A stretch of 64,000 nt of DNA from Amycolatopsis australiensis (GCF_900119165.1 NZ_FPJG01000006.1:4154001-4218000), one strand, 5' to 3'. Positions 26,255 to 35,135 are shown, counted from the first letter of the stretch. Program-made: numbers and translations. The notes: generated by a model not told the origin, from the sequence alone.

Positions 26255-27160
26255 ATGGCAGTGATCACCTCCGAGTCAAGGACCGCCACCCCGCCGTCCG
26301 GCCGCCACGCGCTCGTGACGCGGGCCGCGTCCCGCACCGCCGTGCTGGCGGCGGCCGCGGCCGGGTTCGCGCTCGCGTTCGTCGCGGCCTACCTGCTCTT
26401 CGTCCGGACGGAGGCGGGCCGCGGCGTCGAGAACGGCGTGGTCCGCAGCGCCCAATCGGCGGGGACCACAGTGGACTGGGCGGCCCCGCTGCGGGAGACC
26501 GACCTGGTGGTCGTGCTGGGCGGCGTCGCGGTGCTGCTGGTGGTGATCGCCCTGGCCCGGCGCCGGTTCACCCTCGGCGTGACGGCGCTGACCCTGCTCG
26601 CCGCGCCACTGGTGGTGGCCCAGCTGCTCAAGCTGTACGTCCTGGACCGGCCGGCGACGGGCGACCGGTTCGGCGTGGCAAGCCACAACAGCTTCCCGAG
26701 CGGGCACGTCAGCGCGGCGATGGCCGTGCTGGTGGCGCTCGCGATCGTCCTGCCCCGCCGGTTCCGTAGGCTGACGTTCGTCGCGGGCGGATTCGGCGTC
26801 GCCTGGGTCTCGGCGGCCGCCGTGGCGCTGGGCTGGCACCGGTTGAGCGACACCGTCGGCGGCTGCTTGCTGGTCGCGGCGGTCACCTGCGCCGGGGCGG
26901 CGGTGGTGTCCGCCCGCCGCCCCGACGGTGACCGCGTGCCGCTGGTGCCGGTGCTCTGCGCCCTGCTGGCCCCGGCAGCGGTGGTGTCGGCGGGCTTCCT
27001 GGTCCTGGCCACGGCGACATCGGGAGCGGCCCAGTTCGTGGCGGCGATGGTCCTGGCGACGCTGTCGGCCATGGCGGTGGTGCTGCTGCTGGCGGGACCG
27101 CTGCGCAGGGTGACGTTCGACCCGGCGGAGGCGCGGGTCCGGCGGCGCCGGCTTCGCTGA
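26255..27160 (+). CDS. PAP2-superfamily membrane phosphatase
   Basis: A 301-residue integral membrane phosphatase with about six to seven helices. The three PAP2 catalytic motifs are present: KLYVLDRP (near residue 127), PSGH in SHNSFPSGHVS (near 149), and GWHRLSDTVGG with the final His and Asp (near 195). It would dephosphorylate a lipid phosphate such as undecaprenyl pyrophosphate or phosphatidate. CAGACT lies seven bases before the ATG, so leaderless expression is possible. Position opposite a CseB-like regulator fits an envelope-maintenance job. Confidence 0.9.
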   Translation: MAVITSESRTATPPSGRHALVTRAASRTAVLAAAAAGFALAFVAAYLLFVRTEAGRGVENGVVRSAQSAGTTVDWAAPLRETDLVVVLGGVAVLLVVIALARRRFTLGVTALTLLAAPLVVAQLLKLYVLDRPATGDRFGVASHNSFPSGHVSAAMAVLVALAIVLPRRFRRLTFVAGGFGVAWVSAAAVALGWHRLSDTVGGCLLVAAVTCAGAAVVSARRPDGDRVPLVPVLCALLAPAAVVSAGFLVLATATSGAAQFVAAMVLATLSAMAVVLLLAGPLRRVTFDPAEARVRRRRLR

Positions 27161-27250
27161 GCGGGCTGGTCCGCGTTGGCGTCCACCGGCGGGCCAGTTT
27201 CCGGGAATTGGCCCGCGACAGCGCTGCCCGCGGCACTTAGCGTCGGGCGG

Positions 27251-28636
27251 GTGCATCCGAGGCTTGCCGAAGACCTGAACTCCCTGCCCGATCTTCTCGA
27301 CGCCGCGCGGAAACTCGCCGGTGAGGCGCTCGCCGGGATGCCGGACCGCGCTGCCGCCGTGCCGCCCGGTGATGTCGTCCGCGCTCCGCTGCCGCTCGAC
27401 GGCGTCGGAGCCCGCGCAGCGCTGGAGGCGTTCTCGCAACGTTGGGAAGCCGGCTTCGCGGCCAGCGCTGGGCCTCGCTATCTCGGGTTCGTCACCGGTG
27501 GCGCCACTCCGGCGGCGCTGGCCGGCGACTGGCTCACCGCCACCTTCGACCAGAATCCCGCCAGCGGCATGGACTCCTCCGCGCAGGACCTGGAGCGCGA
27601 GACCGTCGGCTGGCTGGCCGAGCTGTTCGGGCTCGGCGCGGGGTTCTCCGGCGCTTTCGTCACCGGAGCCACCATGTCGACTGTGACCGGACTCGCCATC
27701 GCCCGCGAGTGGCTCGGCGAGCGCGCCGGCGTGTCGGTGTCCGAGGAAGGCGCCGCCGCGCTCGGGCCCGTCACCGTCCTGTCCGGCTCCCCGCATTCCA
27801 GCGTCTTCAAGGCGCTGTCCTTCCTCGGCATGGGACGTTCCGCGCTGCTGAAGGTGCCGACCCTGCCTGATCGCGAAGCCGTCGACGTCGCGAAGCTGGC
27901 CGAGGTGCTCGGCGGCCTCGACGGCCCGGCCGTCGTCGTCGCGAACGCGGGCACCGTGAACACCGTCGACTTCGACGACCTGCGCGCCATCGCCGCGCTG
28001 AAGCGGCGGTACGAGTTCTGGCTGCACGTCGACGCCGCGTTCGGCGGGTTCGCCGCGCTCGCGCCACAGCACGCCGCCTTGACCGCCGGGCTCGACCAGG
28101 CCGATTCGGTGGTCGTCGACCTGCACAAGTGGCTCAACGTGCCCTACGACTCCGCCGTCCAGTTCACCCGCCGCCGGGACCTGCAGCTGCGCGTGTTCAG
28201 CAACAACGCGGCCTACCTCGGCGAGATCGGCGAAACCCCGGACTTCCTGCACCTCACGCCGGAGAACTCGCGACGGCTGCGCGCCCTCCCGGCCTGGTTT
28301 TCGCTCGTGGCCTACGGCCGGGAAGGCCACCGCGAGATCGTCGAGCGCTGCGTCGCGCTCGCCCGCGACCTCGGCGCGCGGCTCGACGGCTCGCCCCGCT
28401 GGCGGCTGCTCGCGCCGGTGCGGCTCAACGTCGTCTGCTTCACCCCGGCCGGGCACGTCACCCAGGACCGGATCGACGCCCTCGTCCGCGCCATCGCCGA
28501 AGACGGGACGACGTTCCTGACCCCGACGGTGTACGACGGTCGTCCGGCGTTGCGAGCCGCGTTCAGCAGCTGGCGGACGACCCCGGCCGACGTCGAACGG
28601 GTTTTCGCCGCGCTCGAGCGCGTGGCGGCGGGCTAG
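27251..28636 (+). CDS. PLP-dependent decarboxylase (aromatic/acidic amino acid type)
   Basis: A 461-residue group II pyridoxal-phosphate decarboxylase. The cofactor-binding Lys is K293 in DLHKWLNVPYDS, preceded by HVDAAFGG (D261), which binds the pyridine nitrogen. These enzymes remove CO2 from amino acids such as Trp, Tyr, Phe, Glu or Asp; the substrate is not clear here. GTG start with TAGCGT seven bases upstream and no ribosome binding site. The stop codon interlocks with the convergent TPP enzyme gene (CTAG). Confidence 0.88.
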   Translation: MHPRLAEDLNSLPDLLDAARKLAGEALAGMPDRAAAVPPGDVVRAPLPLDGVGARAALEAFSQRWEAGFAASAGPRYLGFVTGGATPAALAGDWLTATFDQNPASGMDSSAQDLERETVGWLAELFGLGAGFSGAFVTGATMSTVTGLAIAREWLGERAGVSVSEEGAAALGPVTVLSGSPHSSVFKALSFLGMGRSALLKVPTLPDREAVDVAKLAEVLGGLDGPAVVVANAGTVNTVDFDDLRAIAALKRRYEFWLHVDAAFGGFAALAPQHAALTAGLDQADSVVVDLHKWLNVPYDSAVQFTRRRDLQLRVFSNNAAYLGEIGETPDFLHLTPENSRRLRALPAWFSLVAYGREGHREIVERCVALARDLGARLDGSPRWRLLAPVRLNVVCFTPAGHVTQDRIDALVRAIAEDGTTFLTPTVYDGRPALRAAFSSWRTTPADVERVFAALERVAAG

Positions 28637-30264
28637 CTGCGGTCCGACTTCGGCATCAGGTACTTCCACGGCGAAGCGCCGACGCCCAGCTCGCACGGCA
28701 CGTGCACGAGCGAAGGCCGTCCCGCTGCGAAGGCCTTGTCCAGCGCGCCGCGCAGGTCTTCGGGTGTGCGCGCGGTCAGGCCGAGCGCGCCGAACGTTTC
28801 GGCGAGCCGGGCGAAGTCCGGGTTCCGCAGCCGCCCGCCCAGCGTGCGGCCCTCGAACAGCCGCTCCTGATCCAGGTGGACGTTGCCGTAGTGGCCGTTG
28901 TCGAACACGACCGCCACCACGTTGAGTCCATATTGGACGGCCGTGGCGAGTTCCTGTGCGGCGAACATGAACCCGCCGTCGCCGGCCACCGACACGACCG
29001 GACGGCCGGGAAAGGCCGCCTGCACGCCGAGCGCCGTCGGGTAGCCGAAGCCGAGCGTGCCCTGGTGGCCGCACGTGATGAACGTGCGCGGCGAGTAGAC
29101 CTCGAAACCGAAGTAGGACGCGAAACCGACCTGGCAGATCTCCTCGACGAAGAAGCCGTCGCGCGGCAGCACGTCCCGGATCGCCCGCAGGTACTCCAGC
29201 TCCGGACCGACGTCGGTGACCCGCTGCGTCACATTCGCCTTCAGGTCGGCGAATTCGGCGGACCGATCCGTCCGTTGTGGACCGACGGCCTCGGTCAGCG
29301 CCGCCGTGGCGTCGGCGGCGTCCGCGACGATCGCGACGTCCGCCGCCAGCCGGGTCGCTTGCCGCGGGTCGATGTCGAGCAGGATCGTCTTCGGGCCCGC
29401 GGGCCGGTCCGGCCACCGGAACCACGCCAGTTCCATGCGGGAGCCGATGCCGATCACGACGTCCGTCTCGGCCCACCGTTCGAAACCGGAAACGCAGGTG
29501 AAGCCCAGCGGGTGGTCGTCGCCGACGATGCCGCGTCCGCCGCGGAAAGGCACCACCGGTGCCTGCAGCCGCTCGGCCAGCGCCCGGACCTCGGCGGCCG
29601 CGTGCCGGGCGCCGCCGCCCACCATGATCATCGGGTTCTTCGCGGCCGCCAGGAGATCCGCCGCCCGCGCGACGGCGTCGGGATCGACAGCCGGGCGGGG
29701 CAGCGGCAGCGGGCCGATCACCTGCGCGGGCGTCCGCAGCCCGAGCACGTCCCACGGCACCGCCAGCGAAACCGGCCGCGGCCGCCCGCCCGCGGCCTCG
29801 CGGAAGGCCGTCGCGAGCGCGTCCGGGATCCCGGACGGGTGCTCGACCAGCGCCGACCACTTGGTCAGCGTCCGCAGGGTGGCCAGCTGGTCGGGCATTT
29901 CGTGCAGGTGCCCCAGCCCGCGGCCGAGGTAGGCGCGCGGGATCTCGCTCGTCAGGCACAGCACGGGCGCGCCGGCACCGTGCGCCGAGAGGAGCGCGGC
30001 CGAGGCGTTGAGGACGCCGGGGCCGGGCACCACGGTGCAGACGCCGGTGCGGCCGGTCGCCTGCGCGTACCCGAACGCCATGTAGGCCACGGTCTGCTCG
30101 TGCCGGGCGCCGATCACCCGGATGTCGCCGCTCGCGCGGGCGAGGCTGTCGAACAGGTCGTAGGTCTGGACGCCGGGCAGGCCGAAAACGGTGTCCACGC
30201 CGTGGGCCCGCAGCCCGTCGACGAGCAGGTCGGCCGCGGTGGGGGCGGGCGCGGAACTCGGCAT
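28633..30264 (-). CDS. thiamine pyrophosphate-dependent enzyme, acetolactate synthase-like
   Basis: A 543-residue enzyme of the acetolactate synthase/benzoylformate decarboxylase family. The N-terminal catalytic Glu is E56 in GARHEQTVAYMA. A central FAD/nucleotide-fold domain follows, and the C-terminal TPP/Mg motif starts at AGDGGFMFAAQELATA with a later DNGHYGN. There is no adjacent small regulatory subunit, so it is probably a catabolic decarboxylase or carboligase, not the biosynthetic acetolactate synthase. The ATG with AGGAGG upstream is preferred over a longer reading that reaches the operator. Likely repressed by the divergent GntR. Confidence 0.85.
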   Translation of the reverse strand: MPSSAPAPTAADLLVDGLRAHGVDTVFGLPGVQTYDLFDSLARASGDIRVIGARHEQTVAYMAFGYAQATGRTGVCTVVPGPGVLNASAALLSAHGAGAPVLCLTSEIPRAYLGRGLGHLHEMPDQLATLRTLTKWSALVEHPSGIPDALATAFREAAGGRPRPVSLAVPWDVLGLRTPAQVIGPLPLPRPAVDPDAVARAADLLAAAKNPMIMVGGGARHAAAEVRALAERLQAPVVPFRGGRGIVGDDHPLGFTCVSGFERWAETDVVIGIGSRMELAWFRWPDRPAGPKTILLDIDPRQATRLAADVAIVADAADATAALTEAVGPQRTDRSAEFADLKANVTQRVTDVGPELEYLRAIRDVLPRDGFFVEEICQVGFASYFGFEVYSPRTFITCGHQGTLGFGYPTALGVQAAFPGRPVVSVAGDGGFMFAAQELATAVQYGLNVVAVVFDNGHYGNVHLDQERLFEGRTLGGRLRNPDFARLAETFGALGLTARTPEDLRGALDKAFAAGRPSLVHVPCELGVGASPWKYLMPKSDRS

Positions 30265-30298
30265 CGGCACGGCCTCCTGGGCGTCGTCCGTCGGCAGG

Positions 30299-30310
30299 AC
30301 CATATATGGT
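30299..30310. promoter_or_regulatory. 12-base palindromic operator between TPP enzyme and GntR genes
   Basis: ACCATATATGGT is a perfect palindrome. It contains a -10-like TATGGT exactly seven bases before the GntR ATG (30318). Bound GntR would repress its own leaderless transcript and probably the divergent TPP enzyme gene. Confidence 0.65.
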
Positions 30311-30317
30311 TTCCTAC

Positions 30318-30980
30318 ATGATCAGCGCGTCGTCGGGAAGACCGGTCACGAAGTCCCAGCTGGCCTACGAGACGATCAAGGCCAGGATCCTCGACGGCCG
30401 CTACGGGCCCGGCTACCGGCTGGTGCTCGACCAGATCGGCCGCGAGCTGGACGTCAGCGCGGTGCCGGTCCGCGAGGCCCTGCGCCGGCTCGAAGCCGAA
30501 GAGCTGATCCAGTTCGAGCGGAACGTCGGCGCCCGCGTGGTGGCGATCGACCCCACGGCGTACGAGCACGCGATGCAGACGGTGGCGATCGTCGAAGGCG
30601 CGGCGACCGGCCTGGCCGCGCCGCTGCTCACGCCCGAGGCGCTGGCACGCGCCCGTGCGCTGAACGAACGGATGCGCCGCAGCCTCGCCGAGTTCGACCC
30701 GCTGGCGTTCACGGCGCTGAACGCCGAGTTCCACGAGGTGCTGTTCAGCGCCTGCCCCAACCCGAACCTGGTCGACCTGGTGCAGCGCTGCTGGACGCGG
30801 CTGGCGGCGGTCCGCGACAGCACGTTCGCCTCGGTACCGGGTCGGGCCCCGCAGTCGGTGGAGGAACACGAGCGGCTGCTGACCCTGATCGAGGACGGCA
30901 GCGACCCGGCGGAGGTGGAGCAGTTCGCCCGGGCGCACCGGCTGGCGACGCTGGAGGCCTACCAGGCCCGGGACCGCTGA
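30318..30980 (+). CDS. GntR/FadR-subfamily transcriptional regulator
   Basis: A 220-residue GntR regulator: N-terminal winged helix (residues about 8-75: AYETIKARILDGRYGPGYRLVLDQIGREL then VSAVPVREALRRLEAEELI) and an all-helical FCD ligand domain with likely metal-binding His residues (EFHEVLF near 140, EEHERLL near 190). Such repressors sense organic acids. It controls, by position, the divergent TPP-dependent enzyme. The second in-frame ATG is used since the first lies inside the palindromic operator. Confidence 0.9.
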   Translation: MISASSGRPVTKSQLAYETIKARILDGRYGPGYRLVLDQIGRELDVSAVPVREALRRLEAEELIQFERNVGARVVAIDPTAYEHAMQTVAIVEGAATGLAAPLLTPEALARARALNERMRRSLAEFDPLAFTALNAEFHEVLFSACPNPNLVDLVQRCWTRLAAVRDSTFASVPGRAPQSVEEHERLLTLIEDGSDPAEVEQFARAHRLATLEAYQARDR

Positions 30981-31256
30981 CTGCTGCGCCGGGAGCGGGG
31001 AGTGCGGTCCGGCGAGGCAGCCGTGGTGGATGGGTTCGCCCGGCCCACGGCCGGTCGGGGCGTTGGTCCGGAAGGCTCGCGTGGCGCGGGTGCGGTCGGA
31101 GCTGTGCGGCCACGGGCTTGCCGGTCGGGAGGCGGGTCCGGTGAGTGCTCGGCCGTGGGTGGCTCGCCGGGATACGGCCGAGGCAGTGCGGGCGAGAGCT
31201 GCCCGGCCGGCGTTCCGAGGTTGCCCGGCGTGCCGGGGAGGTGTCAGGGTCCGGGG

Positions 31257-32102
31257 ATGCCGATCTTTTCCGCGCCGGACGGGACGGCGCTCTCCTGCCG
31301 TCTTCTCGGCTCCGGTGCCGAGCCGCCCGTTGCCTGCCTGCCCGGCGGCCCCATGCGGGCCGGGGCCTATCTCGGGGAACTCGGTGGCCTGAGCGCGCGG
31401 CGGCGGCTCGGTGTGCTCGATCTGCGGGGGACCGGGGACTCCGGAACTCCCGCCGACCCCGCCACCTACCGGTGTGACCGGCAGGTAGAGGACGTCGAGG
31501 CCGTGCGCAAGCACCTCGGTCTCGAACGGTTCGACCTGCTCGGGCACTCCGCCGGGGCCAGTCTCGCCGTCCATTACGCCGCCCGGTATCCCACCCGGCT
31601 GCGCCGGCTTGTGCTCGTCACGCCGAGTCCCCGGGCCGTCGGCTTGGTGCCGTCCGTCGCCGAACGGCGGGCCGTCATGGCCCGGCGGGCGGGTGCGCCC
31701 TGGTTCGACGCCGCGGCCGCCGCCTACGACGCCATCGCCGCCAAGACCGCCACCAGCGCCGACTGGGCCGCCGTGGCGCCGATGTACTACGGCCGCTGGG
31801 ACGACGCCGCCCGGCGGCACCAGGCCGCCGAGGCCGGTCAGCGCAACGGTGCCGCCGCGCGCGTCTACAACTCCGAAGGCGCTTTCGAGCCCGGCGCCAC
31901 CCGTGCCGCTCTCCGCGCCGTCGAGGCGCCCGTGCTGGTCGTGGCCGGTGAACTGGACTGGATCATCAGCCCGGCCGTCGCCGCCGAGTTCGCCGCACTG
32001 TTCGCCGATGGCCGGGTCGCCGTCATACCCGGTGCCGCCCACTATCCCTGGCTGGACGACGCGCCCGCGTTCGTGTCAGCCGTGGCGGGCTTCCTGGCCT
32101 GA
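31257..32102 (+). CDS. alpha/beta hydrolase (proline iminopeptidase-like)
   Basis: A 281-residue hydrolase. The oxyanion region is LPGGPMRAGAYL near residue 30, the nucleophile lies in GHSAGASLA (about residue 100), the acid is likely in VAGELDWIIS (about 230) and the His in GAAHYPWLDD (about 262). The fold resembles proline iminopeptidases and lactone esterases; the substrate is unknown. ATG with CAGGGT six bases upstream. The 276 bases before it hold no gene I can support. The 3' end overlaps the convergent pirin gene by 27 bases. Confidence 0.87.
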   Translation: MPIFSAPDGTALSCRLLGSGAEPPVACLPGGPMRAGAYLGELGGLSARRRLGVLDLRGTGDSGTPADPATYRCDRQVEDVEAVRKHLGLERFDLLGHSAGASLAVHYAARYPTRLRRLVLVTPSPRAVGLVPSVAERRAVMARRAGAPWFDAAAAAYDAIAAKTATSADWAAVAPMYYGRWDDAARRHQAAEAGQRNGAAARVYNSEGAFEPGATRAALRAVEAPVLVVAGELDWIISPAVAAEFAALFADGRVAVIPGAAHYPWLDDAPAFVSAVAGFLA

Positions 32103-33086
32103 TGCCGGGTTGCGGCGCGGCTTGATGCGGACCGACGGCAGCTCCGGCGCCGGGAGCCGTTCCGGCGTGCCCGGGTAGCCGGTGACGCGGCCGAACTGGT
32201 CGGACTCCGCTTGCCAGGCTTCTCGGTAGGCCGCGATCTCTTCGTGGCTGCGGCCGACGAAGTTCCACCACATCAGGATCTCTTCGTCGAACGGCGTCCC
32301 GCCGAGCAGGAGGAACCTGGCCGGCGCCGTGCCGCGGTTGCTGAGCGTCAGGGATCGGACGCCGGTGCCGACGTAGCCCAGCTCCGCCGCGCGGACGCGG
32401 GTGCCCGCGACGACGACGTCGCCGGTGTCGACCAGGACGCCGTGCTCGAAACGCGGGTCGACGCCGAGGGACATGTGGGCGTCCGGGCCCAGGACGATCT
32501 CCGCGCCGAGCAGCGGGGTGAACGTCGGGATCGGGGACGTCCGCCCGGCCAGCGACCCGAGGAACACCCGGATCTCGGCGCCCTCGATCCGGTTCACCGA
32601 CGGCACGTAGTGGTCGAACGCGCGGGCCGTGTGCCGGTGCCGGTCGGGCAGGGCCACCCAGAGCTGGACGCCGTGGAGGGTCTTCGTGGCCGCGGTCGAG
32701 ACCTCCGAGTGGCAGATGCCGTGGCCGCCGGTCATCAGGTTCAGCTCGCCGGGGCGGACCATCGCGTGCGTGCCGAGGCTGTCGCGGTGCTCGATCTCGC
32801 CGGCGAAGAGCCAGCTGACCGTCTGGAGGCCGGTGTGCGGGTGCGGGGCCACGTCCATCGCGCCGGGGCCGGTGACCTCGTCCGGGCCGTAGTGGTCGGC
32901 GAAGCACCAGGCGCCGATCAGCGACCGGGACCGCTGGGGGAGAGTCCGGCGGACCCGCATCGCCCGCGGGCCGCCGAGGGGCACCTCACGCGGGGTGAGG
33001 ATCTCGACGGCGGGCCGCACGGGGTCGGCGGCCGTGGGCCGGTCGCCACAGGCGAGCTCGGCGGGGGCGGCCTCGGTGTTGCTCAT
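32076..33086 (-). CDS. pirin-family protein
   Basis: A 336-residue bicupin of the pirin family. The N-terminal cupin metal site is seen in VAPHPHTGLQTVSWLF, GEIEHRDSLG and GHGICHSEVS, matching the His-x-His, His and Glu pattern. Bacterial pirins act as quercetinases or as regulators of metabolism. The C-terminal cupin is followed by a family-typical GTPFDEEILMWWNFV stretch. ATG with TACCGT seven bases before it, so the mRNA is probably leaderless. A longer in-frame reading would run into the upstream repeat and is rejected. Confidence 0.93.
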   Translation of the reverse strand: MSNTEAAPAELACGDRPTAADPVRPAVEILTPREVPLGGPRAMRVRRTLPQRSRSLIGAWCFADHYGPDEVTGPGAMDVAPHPHTGLQTVSWLFAGEIEHRDSLGTHAMVRPGELNLMTGGHGICHSEVSTAATKTLHGVQLWVALPDRHRHTARAFDHYVPSVNRIEGAEIRVFLGSLAGRTSPIPTFTPLLGAEIVLGPDAHMSLGVDPRFEHGVLVDTGDVVVAGTRVRAAELGYVGTGVRSLTLSNRGTAPARFLLLGGTPFDEEILMWWNFVGRSHEEIAAYREAWQAESDQFGRVTGYPGTPERLPAPELPSVRIKPRRNPASGQEARHG

Positions 33087-33093
33087 GTCCGCC

Positions 33094-33099
33094 ACGGTA
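33094..33099 (-). promoter_or_regulatory. Leaderless -10 box of the pirin gene
   Basis: TACCGT on the minus strand, seven bases (GGCGGAC) before the ATG at 33086. Confidence 0.5.
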
Positions 33100-33202
33100 G
33101 TCGCGTTTCGCGCCGGGGCCTGGGCGGAGGGATGGGCGCCACCTCGGCGATGGGCGCGTTGGGTGGGGCTGGCGCGCGGGGGTGGGGGCTCTGACCGGCA
33201 CT

Positions 33203-33424
33203 GGCGCGCGGGCTTGGGCCGCGCGGTCGGGGCTTGTGTGAGGCGGCTCTGCCGCGCGGGGCTGGATCGCGTTGGCGCGCGCGGGCTTGGGCCGCGCGGT
33301 CGGGGCTTGTGTGAGGCGGCTCTGCCGCGCGGGGCTGGATCGCGTTGGCGCGCGCGGGCTTGGGCCGCGCGGTCGGGCTTGCCTGAGGCGGCTCTGCCGC
33401 GCGGGCTGGACCGCGTCGGCGCAG
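33203..33424. repeat. 73-base tandem repeat, three copies
   Basis: Unit starts can be set at 33210, 33283 and 33356, exactly 73 bases apart, running to about 33424. The first two are nearly identical; the third has several changes. Each contains GGGCTTGGGCCGCGCGGTCGG and GAGGCGGCTCTGCCGCG. The whole 431-base gap between pirin and the next gene (33087-33517) is otherwise GC-rich low-complexity text without a convincing gene. Confidence 0.85.
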
Positions 33425-33517
33425 AGGCGCAGGCGGCCCGGGTCGTGCCTTGCCGCCTCGGTGGGCGGGGACACCGGCCGTGGTTGCTTTGTGGAGTTGT
33501 CAAACGTCAACCGCGTG

Positions 33518-33805
33518 TCAGGCGGCGTTGGGGTGTTCCTCTGCTGCCACCACTGCCTGGCCCTCCGGGGTCAGGACTGCCGGGACCAGCTCGCCCGGGC
33601 GGCCCGGGCGGCCCGGGCGGGCGGCGCGCAGCAGGCCCTGGTGCGCCAGCTCGTGGGCCGCGAACTGGTCTCCGCACGAGAGGCCGTCGATGAACAAGTC
33701 CGGCTCGCTGCTGCAGGACACCCGGCCGCGGCCCGCCGCCACCGCGCGCAGCATGGCCAGCATCCGGTGGTTCGGCACCGCCGGCTTTGCCGTCTGCTCG
33801 GTCAT
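33518..33805 (-). CDS. small hypothetical protein
   Basis: A 95-residue protein that looks real: ATG start with GGGAGGGA upstream, normal actinobacterial codon bias and a folded-looking sequence (NHRMLAMLRAVAAGR, then DQFAAHELAHQGLL and AVLTPEGQAVV). The TPEG segment is reminiscent of winged-helix ends, but no family is certain. A Gly/Arg/Pro-rich linker sits near residue 68. Function unknown. Confidence 0.6.
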   Translation of the reverse strand: MTEQTAKPAVPNHRMLAMLRAVAAGRGRVSCSSEPDLFIDGLSCGDQFAAHELAHQGLLRAARPGRPGRPGELVPAVLTPEGQAVVAAEEHPNAA

Positions 33806-33935
33806 CTCGGTCCCTCCCGCTCCTGGTTCGGCTGGTTCTGCTCATGCGTCGAACCAGCTGACGGGAATTCGACAGCACCTCCGGAAAACGGTCCGGACGT
33901 CCATCGTCACCGGCGCCGGTCGAGCCTGGGTCGAC

Positions 33936-34370
33936 TCAGAACGGAGTCGACACCGGCGACACCGGTTCCGACGTCCACGAACTGCCCGCCTCCCCGGCCG
34001 TGGCGCGGCTGACCTTCGTCACCTTCGCCGTCGCGTACCTCAGCGCCGGGCCCACCTCGTCGACGTCCAGCTCCGTCACCGTGCGCTTCTCACCCTCCTT
34101 CGTGTCGTACGACCGCTGTCTCAGCCGGCCGTGGACGACCACGCGCGCGCCGCGGCCCAGAGACTCCGCCACGTTCTCCGCGTACTGCCGCCACACGTTG
34201 CAGCGCAGGAACATCGGCTCGCCGTCGCGCCAGGCGCCGGACTCGCGGTCGAACGTGCGGGGTGTCGACGCCACCGTGAAGTTCGCGACCGCCGCGCCGG
34301 CCGGGGTGAAGCGCAGCTCCGGGTCGGTCGTCAGGTTGCCGACCACCGTCACCGTCGTTTCGCCTGCCAT
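33936..34370 (-). CDS. ssb: single-stranded DNA-binding protein, short paralogue type
   Basis: A 144-residue OB-fold protein. The N-terminal [28 protein letters not shown] and [35 protein letters not shown] are classic SSB strands. It is shorter than the housekeeping protein and lacks the Gly-rich linker and acidic tail; it ends in PVSTPF without the DDD acidic run that recruits repair proteins. It resembles the second SSB of actinomycetes (SsbB type), used in chromosome segregation during sporulation or in competence. It is not beside rpsF/rpsR, which supports the paralogue reading. ATG with GAGGAGGAG. Confidence 0.92.
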   Translation of the reverse strand: MAGETTVTVVGNLTTDPELRFTPAGAAVANFTVASTPRTFDRESGAWRDGEPMFLRCNVWRQYAENVAESLGRGARVVVHGRLRQRSYDTKEGEKRTVTELDVDEVGPALRYATAKVTKVSRATAGEAGSSWTSEPVSPVSTPF

Positions 34371-34671
34371 CGGTCTCCTCCTCGTGCTCCGGGTGCGGGG
34401 TGCACCGCTGTCACCGACGAGGAGAGCACGGGGGACCGACAATTCCGGCCCGGGCGACGAGCCGGCGGCACCCGTCCGGGTGATTCCCCGCCGCCATGCC
34501 GGCGGCGTTTCGGAAAGCGCTGGACACGCCCGGCCGGCGGCCCCCTCGCTCAGGGCCACCTGCGAGGATCACGCGTGCGCGCTGCCGGCGCTCCATGCGC
34601 CGCGGAAGACGGAGGAGAAGGCGCTCGGCGCCGCCGATGTCACCCGGATGGGCGGTCTCGCGGGAGTCGTT
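34371..34671. other. 301-base intergenic region upstream of ssb
   Basis: Holds the presumed ssb promoter region and the downstream end of the zinc-ribbon gene. I see GC-rich inverted text (CCGCCGCCATGCCGGCGGCG near 34489) but no coding sequence, RNA gene or clear operator. Confidence 0.4.
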
Positions 34672-35034
34672 TCAGTGGCCCTGGTGCGGGAACTGCCCCG
34701 GCTGCTGGTACCCCTGCGACGGGTGCTGCGGCTGCGGGAACCCCTGCGGCTGGGACGGGTGCGGCGACTGCTGGAAGCCCTGCTGCTGCGCCTGGCCCTG
34801 CTCCTCCTGCGCCTGCAGCCGGACGGCGTCCTCCTTCGAGATCCGGTTCTCGATCCCGCAGAACGTGCACTGCGCGGAGTACTTGACGCCGATCGGGAAC
34901 AGCGGGATGAAGAACAGCGTGAACTTCGTGACCGCCTTGCGGACCGCGTGCGACGCGGGGTTGCCGCACCGGCCGCACAGGAACGTCGTCATCGCCAGCA
35001 CGTAGACGCGTGTGCGCCAGCCCCAGATCAGCAT
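34672..35034 (-). CDS. zinc-ribbon protein with Gln/Pro-rich tail
   Basis: A 120-residue protein. The zinc ribbon is formed by CGRC near residue 20 and CTFC near residue 56, separated by a hydrophobic stretch (FTLFFIPLFPIGVKY) that may touch the membrane. Residues 72-120 are a low-complexity Gln/Pro/His tail (QQSPHPSQPQGFPQPQHPSQ). This layout is common in actinobacteria and of unknown role. ATG start. No operon partner is evident. Confidence 0.75.
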   Translation of the reverse strand: MLIWGWRTRVYVLAMTTFLCGRCGNPASHAVRKAVTKFTLFFIPLFPIGVKYSAQCTFCGIENRISKEDAVRLQAQEEQGQAQQQGFQQSPHPSQPQGFPQPQHPSQGYQQPGQFPHQGH

Positions 35035-35135
35035 CGGTACTTCCTTCTCCCGTGTCTCGTGTCCGCCGGGCAGCCTCGCACACCGGCCCGCCGCCGCGTG
35101 GCGGATTCCCCGAACTCGGGGACTAGATTGTGATC

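Noticed and set aside
26276..29959. A very long minus-strand open frame of more than 1200 codons
   Set aside because: It runs antisense to the PAP2, decarboxylase and TPP enzyme genes. It is Arg/Gly/His-rich and has no domain; long shadow frames are expected at this GC content.
32076..33503. A pirin protein extended by about 140 residues upstream
   Set aside because: The extension translates the 73-base repeat into Arg/Pro/Ala-rich text and passes the -10 box placed seven bases before the chosen ATG.
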